From NCBI GenBank assembly GCA_964036195.1, contig OZ038451.1, positions 10,420,529-10,484,528 of the forward strand: DNA of 64,000 nt. Direction: 5' to 3'. The position numbers and the translations under genes were made by a program. The notes beneath the pieces were generated by a model that saw nothing but the letters and a program-made list of their open reading frames with translations, did no database searches and was not told where the DNA came from. Below are positions 56,340-64,000 of the stretch, one piece after another (the first letter of the stretch is position 1; every line of letters begins with the position of its first letter). The DNA comes from Sphaerolaimus hirsutus. Its lineage: Eukaryota > Nematoda > Chromadorea > Monhysterida > Sphaerolaimidae.

Positions 56340-56849
56340 CTAGAATGAATTCTTAGCTCAACTGAACCAACAAAAAAAATAATGAAAAGTAGCAAAAGTA
56401 CACTACAACAACCATAAGAATTTAGCAAAAGTGAACTTTGATGTATCTGAACAGTAAAAAGTATACTCAGCAGACTGCAAAGTATGTGTCCAAAATTACT
56501 TTGTGTTTTTTACAGATTTGGATACAGATAAAAATTATGAACGACACAAGAACCTGGAAGTAAAAAACACCATAGTGAAAAAAGATAAATACAGATTGGA
56601 AAAATAATGGAAAAATGCCAGAAAACTGAAAATCGAGCCAGAAAATGGAAAATGGAAATGGAAAGGTAAAAATTTTTCAGCTGGAAAACGAAAAAATGGG
56701 CCGGAAAAACAGAAACGGAAAGGTAAAAAATTTTCAGCTGCCGGAAAATGGAAAACGGAAAGGTAAAAATTTTTCAGCTGCTGGAAAATGGAAAACGGAA
56801 AGGTAAAAAAATTTTCCTGCGGAAACAGAAACGGAAATTTGATACCCTA
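56340..56849. mobile_element. Inverted copy of the 6531-7040 element
   Basis: Reverse complement of that element: AAAACACCATAGTGAAAAAA, then GGAAAACGGAAAGGTAAAAA tandem copies, ending AAATTTGATACCCTA. Slightly shorter tandem part. Confidence 0.65.
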
Positions 56850-57121
56850 AGTTAACAGTCACCTCATTCTAGAAGGCTCATCAAAAGCATACAAAGATAA
56901 TTGAAATCTTGGTTCAAGATATTGAAGTGTTTTTGGAATTTTGGTTGAAAACTAGTGTGTGTAGGCAAAATAGTGATTTTTCTAAAGTTATTTTTGATAT
57001 TTTATAAAATAAAGGACCATTTTTACACAGAAATCTCATCTTCATATAGGTAACATTTTAACATAGGTAGGTAGGTTATTTTTTTTTTTTTTGGGTGTGA
57101 AAATTTTGTTCTGCCTTGAGG

Positions 57122-57520
57122 CAAGGACGTATCCAGGGGGGGGGCGGGGGGGGGCTGCAGCCCCCCCCCCTTCCCGGGGTGAGACCTAAAATCTCCCGGA
57201 AAATGCATCTTTTCCTATATATTTTTCGATCTTTCTTAAAAATTTTGCGCGCAAGTGTGCAATCTTTTCCCCACGCGTGGTATTTTCAGCGGATCGCTCC
57301 CTGTAGACCAATATTCTTCAAAATCAACACATTTTTGCGACTTTCGTTGTATATGTATGCATATTTACATACATATAAAGCGGTTTCTGGCGCTGGCGCC
57401 AACGCCAATGGCGCCATGGCGTGGCGCCTATGTATGGCGCCAGCGCCAAAACGCCTTCCCGTCCCTATATAGGGAAAAAATTTAGGGGGGGGCGCTGAGC
57501 CCGCACCCGCCGCTCGCCCG
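57122..57520. mobile_element. G/C-run hAT-like MITE, right end missing
   Basis: Starts CAAGGACGTATCCAGGGGGG, then C-run, GCGCGCAAG and GGCGCC core, and a T-A-rich TATATAGGG segment. The family's matching right terminus is not found before the sequence becomes unique at about 57520. Confidence 0.65.
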
Positions 57521-57550
57521 CGCCGCCTTCCATCCTGTACAAACTACAAA

Positions 57551-57877
57551 ATGCATAGGTCTATTACACACCCGTACCGAAATTCCGTATGTGTCGGTGA
57601 GTTATGTCGACGATATATTGCGAACCTACTGAACGTATTTATGAGTCTCTCTTCAAAATCAGATCCATTCAATGAATCGCGTGTAGTTGACTACGATATC
57701 GCTGGTATCAGCCACAATATTTTATTTGGACATAATTTTGACAGTAATTTTCGTTGTGAGTACGACAACAGTTGCAGAAAGAAAAAACGGAGACGAAAAC
57801 GTATTACAAGTTGGCAGCTGGCCAAAAGTTTCGAAATCGTAATAAATGCAAAAAATTGTAAAAATAAAATAGACTAA
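57551..57877 (+). CDS. Single open frame, 108 codons, unrecognised
   Basis: An uninterrupted frame from ATG at 57551 to TAG at 57875. Composition is more protein-like than the surrounding repeats (for example NESRVVDYDIAGISHNILFG, then the basic run RKKKRRRKR). It occurs once in the window, has no splice context and no domain I can name. It could be an exon or gene fragment carried between elements, or chance. Confidence 0.2.
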   Translation: MHRSITHPYRNSVCVGELCRRYIANLLNVFMSLSSKSDPFNESRVVDYDIAGISHNILFGHNFDSNFRCEYDNSCRKKKRRRKRITSWQLAKSFEIVINAKNCKNKID

Positions 57878-57939
57878 AAATCGGTATATAACCTGTATAT
57901 TGACAAAATTAGTAATTATGAAGGTGAAAATCAACAAAA

Positions 57940-58118
57940 TTAAATGTGAGAGTGCGCGAAGCTGCAAATGTGAGAGTGTGCAAAGCTGCAAATGTGAGAG
58001 TGCGCGAATCTGCAAATGTGAGAGTGCGCGAATCTGCAAATGTGAGAGTGTGTGAATCTGCAAATGTGAGAGTGCGCGAAGCTGCAAATGTGACAGTGCG
58101 CAAAGCTGCAAATGGCCA
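57940..58118. repeat. 24-bp minisatellite, short array
   Basis: Seven copies of the ATGTGAGAGTGCGCGAAGCT unit. They run straight into GCAAATGGCCAAGTTG, the same flank found at 7944 and 19309 after the rearrangement scar, so this copy probably shows the original junction. Confidence 0.85.
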
Positions 58119-59407
58119 AGTTGTTGCTTATTTTTAAAAAGGCTGCTTTTGTGCTCAATTGAGAGTTCATGGTGCGTCTTATGCTCTTTTGGGCACAATA
58201 TATAGGTTTTTTAAAAAGCGGCGCAGCGCTAGTGCTAAATGGGTCAAAGGTGTCTATAAGCTCCCCATATATTTGTGTATACCTAAATGCATTGAATACT
58301 TGAATTAGAGTTTATACACGTTAAATTCTTTCATATTTATTATTATTTGTCAAATAATAAATCGTTCCGATAAACATGACACATTTAAATATTTAACAGT
58401 TTAGAAAAAATTCCGTATTTTTTGAATAATTTTGCTGGGAAACAAACTTTTTTAGCATGATTATTTAAATAAATTGGACCGTTTTGGCAGGGGTTAAAAT
58501 TCCACAAAATGTTTATCTTCACATTTCACATTGTTATAAAAAACACTGTTCATGTGTTACATTTGCTCAAAATGGTATTTGAAATTAGGTAATAATCATT
58601 ACAGTTGTTAAAAGTAACCAAATTTATGCAAAGTATATGTATAAGTGATTAGTATTAATATTTATGATAATAGAGTTGTTTACAATTAATATACATACCT
58701 TTGACAAAAATTAAATTATTTATTTTATTCTTTTATTCATTTTTATCAGCTTAGAACATGAAAAAATGTTCAGAAAACATAATCAATGACATACATTTTG
58801 CCCATTTTTGAATTAAGATTCACTAGTCCCAGTAAAATTCAAAGTTTTTTGTCCCTGTAAAATGTTACATTGGCTGTTGAATTAGGTATGGTGTGAAGTG
58901 GCATTTCTCAAGTGGCTTTTCTCAAGTGTTTTCTGCTGGCACAAATATAATATCAATTTTACTTTTGGAGTTTTCACAAAGAAATTTCAAATGAAATGTG
59001 CATATTTTGCATCAATATTACAGCATGTTATTACATTTGCACATAATGCTCATTTTTAGTTTCATGACAAAAATTTCCTTTACAGTATTGTTTCTTGACA
59101 TTTTGTCTAAAATTGAATGGTTTTTAATAACCATTCCCAGGTTCACTGGTGACTCTGGTGCAGAGTTGTTAAAAGTATCAAACTTTTTCTAAGTATACAT
59201 AAACATAAAGTATTTATTTATTACTCAGCCCTGAGTGAGTACAGAAAATGTAAAGTAAAATTTTATACTTTTACTCATGAGTAAACATGAGTAAAATACT
59301 TTTTGAACCACAAAATTCTAATCAAGTATTATTGACCAATTTTTCCTATCAAAGCCAAGCCTATCAAAAATGCATTTTTTACGAAAATGAATGAAATGTC
59401 ATGATAG

Positions 59408-59895
59408 GAGACTGCGTGAAATGGAGAATCTGAGACTGTGCGAAATGAAGAATCTGAGACTGTGTGAAATGGAGAATCTGAGACTGTGTGAAATGAAAAT
59501 CTGAGACTGTGTGAAATAAAAATCTGAGACTGTGCGAAATGAAAATCTGAGACTGTGCAAATGAAGAATCTGAGACTGTGCGAAATGAAGAATCTGAGAC
59601 TGTGCGAAATGAATAATCTGAGACTGTGCGAAATGAAAATCTGAGACTGTGTGAAATGAATAATCTGAGACTGTGTGAAATGAATAATCTGAGACTGTGC
59701 AAAATGGAGAATCTGAGACTGTGCGAAATGAAGGATCTGAGACTGTGAAGTGTGAGGATCTGAGACTGTGTGAAATGGAGAATCTGGGACTATGCGAAAT
59801 GGAGAATCTGAGACTGTGCTAAAATGGAAGAATCTGAGACTGTGCAAAATGAAGAATCTGAGACTGTGAAGTGTGAGGATCTGAGACTGCGTGAG
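59408..59895. repeat. Minisatellite AATCTGAGACTGTG, third unit
   Basis: About 22 units against about 35 in the other two copies. Confidence 0.9.
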
Positions 59896-62540
59896 ATGGA
59901 GATGTGAGAGTGCGCGAAGCCGCAAATGTGAGAGTGCGTGAAGCTAGAAATGTGAGAGTGCGCGAAGCTGTAAATGTGAGAGTGCGCGAAGCTGCAAATG
60001 TGAGAGTGCGCGAAGCTGCAAATGTGAGAGTGCGTGAAGCTAGAAATGTGAGAGTGCGCCAAGCTGTAAACATGTGAGAGTGAGCGAAATGGTACATGTG
60101 AGAGTGAGCAAGATGACCTATGACTCACTTACAGTAGGTATTAAAAGTGAATTTGTGAAGTGAAGTGAGTTAGTGAAGTTGATTAAATGTGAGAGTGCGC
60201 GAAGCTGCAAATGTGAGAGTGTGCAAAGCTGCAAATGTGAGAGTGCGCGAATCTGCAAATGTGAGAGTGTGTGAATCTGCAAATGTGAGAGTGTGTGAAT
60301 CTGCAAATGTGAGAGTGCGCGAAGCTGCAAATGTGAGAGTGCGCGAAGCTAGAAATGTGAGAGTGCGCAAAGCTGTAAACATGAGAGTGAGCACAATGCT
60401 AGAAATGTGAGAGTGTGCCAAGCTGTAAACATGTGAGAGTGAGCGAAATGGTACATGTGAGAGTGAACAAAATGGTAAATGTGAGAGTGAGCGAAATGGT
60501 ACATGTGATACATTTACACATAGACATGTGAGAGTGTGCAAAACGTGACAATTCCAAATTCATATGTCATCTGTTTTTTTTGCTTATTTTCAGCTATTCT
60601 TGACATTTGCACAAAATGCCAAATTTTTTCACACTTTGATGACCTATGACTCACTTACAGTAGGTATAAAAAGTGAATTTGTGAAGTGAAGTGAATTAGT
60701 TAAGTTAATTAAATGTGAGAGTGTGCGAAGCTGCAAATGTTAGAGTGCGCAAAGCTGCAAATGTGAGAGTGCGCGAAGCTGCAAATGTGAGAGTGCGTGA
60801 AGCTAGAAATGTGAGAGTGTGCCAAGCTGTAAACATGTGAGAGTGCGCGAATCTGCAAATGTGAGAGTGCGCGAAGCTGCAAATGTGAGAGTGCATGAAG
60901 CTAGAAATGTGAGAGTGTGCCAAGCTGTAAACATGTGAGAGTGAGCGAAATGGTACATGTGAGAGTGAACAAAATGGTAAATGTGAGAGTGAGCGAAATG
61001 GTACATGTGATACATTTACACATAGACATGTGAGAGTGTGCAAAACGTGACAATTCCAAATTCATATGTCATCTGTTTTTTTGTGCTTATTTTCAGCTAT
61101 TCTTGACATTTGCACAAAATGCCAAATTTTTTCACACTTTGATGACCTATGACTCACTTACAGTAGGTATAAAAAGTGAATTTGTGAAGTGAAGTGAATT
61201 AGTTAAGTTAATTAAATGTGAGAGTGTGCGAAGCTGCAAATGTTAGAGTGCGCAAAGCTGCAAATGTGAGAGTGCGCGAAGCTGCAAATGTGAGAGTGCG
61301 TGAAGCTAGAAATGTGAGAGTGTGCCAAGCTGTAAACATGTGAGAGTGCGCGAATCTGCAAATGTGAGAGTGCGCGAAGCTGCAAATGTGAGAGTGCATG
61401 AAGCTAGAAATGTGAGAGTGTGCCAAGCTGTAAACATGTGAGAGTGAGCGAAATGGTACATGTGAGAGTGAACAAAATGGTAAATGTGAGAGTGAGCGAA
61501 ATGGTACATGTGATACATTTACACATAGACATGTGAGAGTGTGCAAAACGTGACAATTCCAAAGTCATACATCATCTGTTTTTTTGCTTATTTTCAGCTA
61601 TTCTTGACATTTGCACAAAATGCTAAATTTTTTCACACTTTGATGACCTATGACTCACTTACAGTAGGTATAAAAAGTGAATTTGTGAAGTGAAGTGAAT
61701 TAGTTAAATGTGAATAGTTAAATGTTAGTTAAAAGTTAATTAAATGTGAGAGTGCGCGAAGCTGCAAACGTGAGAGTGCGCGAAGCTGCAAACGTGAGAG
61801 TGCGCGAATCTGCAAATGTGAGAGTGCGCGAAGCTGCAAACGTGAGAGTGCGCGAAGCTGCAAACGTGAGAGTGCGCGAATCTGCAAATGTGAGAGTGCG
61901 CGAGGCTGCAAATGTGAGAGTGTGCGAAGCTGCAAACGTGAGAGTGCGCGAATCTGCAAATGTGAGAGTGCGCGAATCTGCAAATGTGAGAGTGTGCGAA
62001 GCTGAATTTTTTCACACTTTGATGACCTATGACTCACTTACAGTAGGTATAAAAAGTGAATTTGTGAAGTGAAGTGAATTAGTTAAATGTGAATAGTTAA
62101 ATGTTAGTTAAAAGTTAATTAAATGTGAGAGTGCGCGAAGCTGCAAATGTGAGAGTGTGCGAAGCTGCAAACGTGAGAGTGCGCGAATCTGCAAATGTGA
62201 GAGTGCGCGAAGCTGCAAATGTGAGAGTGCGCGAATCTGCAAATGTGAGAGTGCGCGAAGCTGCAAATGTGAGAGTGTGTGAAGCTGCAAATGTGAGAGT
62301 GCGCGAAGCTAGAAGTGTGAGAGTGTGCGAAGCTGTAAACATGAGAGTGAGCACAATGGTAAAAATGTAAGAGTGAGCAAAATGGTAAATGTGAGAGTGA
62401 GCAAAATGGTAAATGTGAGAGTGAGTGAAATGGTACATGTGAGAGTGGGCAAGATGTTAAATGTGAGAGTGCACAAAATAGTAAATGTGAGAGTGAGCAA
62501 AATGGTAAATGTGAGAGTGAGCAAAATGGTAAACAGTAGG
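59896..62540. repeat. 24-bp minisatellite higher-order array, third unit
   Basis: Same unit and spacers as 10046-12475 with different block composition, for example an extra CTAGAA/CTGTAAA block at 59935-60110 and a longer CGTGAGAGTGCGCGAA block at 61745-62005. Confidence 0.9.
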
Positions 62541-64000
62541 GGGAGTTGTTTGAGGGAAGGGGCAAAAGGGTAAATACATTTTCCTGGAAAAAAAAGTTGT
62601 TTTTAGCTATTCTTGACATTTGCACAAAATGCCAATTTTCACACTTTGATGACCGATGACTCACTCACAGTGGGTATTAAACGGGAATTACACAAACGTT
62701 CAAAAGAATGGATGATTTTCAGAAAATAAAATTAATTATAATGTTATACAATCTCTAAAAGTAAAAATTTCATTCATTAACCTCTAAAAACCGCAGGAAA
62801 ATAGCAATAAGTATCAATAATTTAGCATATGATTTATTATTTCACATTGGTCACATTTATTACATAACATCAGCTTCTTGTGACCATTGTGTAAAACGTG
62901 TGATGCAGCTAGTAAATTTAAATGATAAATACAAAACGTAAATGTGTAAATTCTTTAGTACAGTGAAGGGTGGGGGACCTTTGCCCCCACAGCTACTCAG
63001 TAGTGGTTTGGCAGACCTCCGAAAATACTGAACAACTTTTTTAGCCGGTGCCTCGCACCACTGTATAAGCGCTTGGCCCTCCAACGCGCTCAAGCCACTC
63101 AAAATGTAAAGTAAAAAAGTCAGATCATTGATCATTGTGACGTTTAAATTCACTAGTTTGTGTGTGTTTTGCCTGTTTTTTTTTGCCTATTTTTTTCAAC
63201 TTTTTCCAATTTTTAGCTTTTCTCCATTTTCTACCCATCTATGCCTTGAAAAAGCATATACTGTATTTCCTCGATGCACTGTTAGCGAAAAAATTTTGTC
63301 CTGTAAAATGTCAATTTTAAATAAAAAGGAGAAGTTTTTTTGACTGAAATTTTGACACTATCTATGACAATTGACAATTTCTTAGGACATGAATCTAGAT
63401 GAATGTTGGCACTTGCCCCTGCACGTAGCTAAATATTATTTACACTGGCAGCAGTCCCCGCTAGCTTTTTGTGTGTATTTTCTTTAAGTTGGGTAGAAAC
63501 ACCAATCTGACTAAAATAATTATATCTACTTTTTCTTTTCTGTTCTTGTTCTTTTCACAAAAGCATTGAAAAACATGTTATTGAACATTTCTGAGCAAAA
63601 GTAGACTTGGTGCCAACAGTTGTGTAAGTATTTTCCAAACAAATTTATTGTGCGACATTTGCACACAATGGCAAAATGTTTGCAAAATACAGAAAAATCG
63701 CTGGCGCCAAGGCTACTTTTGTTCAAAAATGTTCCATAACATGTTTTACAATGCTTTTGTGCAAAAAAACAGACAGCAAAAACAAATATAAATATTCTAA
63801 ACGGTTGCAGTTTTATTATGTTTTAAAAAAAATACTGGAACATTTTCAAGTGAATGTGGCCTTGGCACCAGCATTTTTGTTACTGTTTTCTTGAAAACTT
63901 AAAGAAACCACAATTGATAAAAATATATATTTTTATCTACCTATTTTTTGTTGTCTGTTTTTTTGCACAAAAGCATTGAAAATCATGTCATAGAACATTT

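Larger units (their letters stand above)
58095..64000. repeat. Third, partial copy of the 11.4-kb unit
   Basis: Colinear with 7944-13940 (offset 50,151 at the start). The AATCTGAGACTGTG array is shorter (59408-59895), the 24-bp array is rearranged (59896-62540, with 503-bp period between 60705 and 61208), and the rest matches to the window end. The VPS33A exons, if present, lie beyond the window. Confidence 0.9.

Noticed and set aside
1-64000. rRNA, tRNA or integrated viral genes
   Set aside because: I saw no cloverleaf-like segment, rRNA-like conserved block or viral polymerase/capsid motif in either strand's translations; a covariance-model scan would be needed to be sure.

Overview
This is eukaryotic, almost certainly metazoan (probably invertebrate), nuclear DNA. 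GC-rich coding exons with GT-AG introns sit in AT-rich DNA packed with inverted-repeat transposons, minisatellites and recent large duplications. I see no operons, rRNA, tRNA or CRISPR array.

Layout: 1-7340 is repeat-rich and holds the 3' exons of an unrecognised minus-strand gene (2892 to about 3415). An 11.36-kb unit is then present twice in tandem (about 7345-18700 and 18710-30055). Each copy starts with a foldback and a captured gene fragment, continues through two minisatellite blocks and AT-rich repeats, and ends with the last five exons of a VPS33A-like gene. From 30768 to 38917 a complete-looking gene of about 17 exons (about 850 residues, coiled-coil and globular parts) lies on the plus strand. 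38918-40450 is intergenic. From about 40450 the order starts again: 40450-43400 repeats 1-1500, 45565-46714 carries the last three VPS33A exons, 46720-54532 repeats the coiled-coil gene (its last exon is broken), and 58095-64000 is a third, truncated copy of the 11.4-kb unit.

The most interesting signal is a family of short inverted-repeat elements (often exactly 202 bp) whose ends read GTGCCACTCCC...CCCCAG. In two genes an entire intron is one such element: the terminal repeats supply the donor GT and the acceptor AG, and removing the element gives a perfect in-phase join. This is the behaviour expected of introner elements, mobile DNA that makes introns. Other families have ends built on CACACTAGTT and may behave similarly.

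Comparing near-identical copies inside the window shows filled and empty sites for several elements, which gives exact insertion boundaries and target-site duplications (8 bp for hAT-like elements, TA for one, 3 bp for another). VPS33A is a Sec1/Munc18-family subunit of the HOPS/CORVET tethers in endolysosomal fusion. The coiled-coil protein next to it was not identified, and nothing here shows a functional link between them. The near-identical duplicates may be real segmental duplications or alternative haplotypes concatenated by the assembler; the sequence alone cannot decide.
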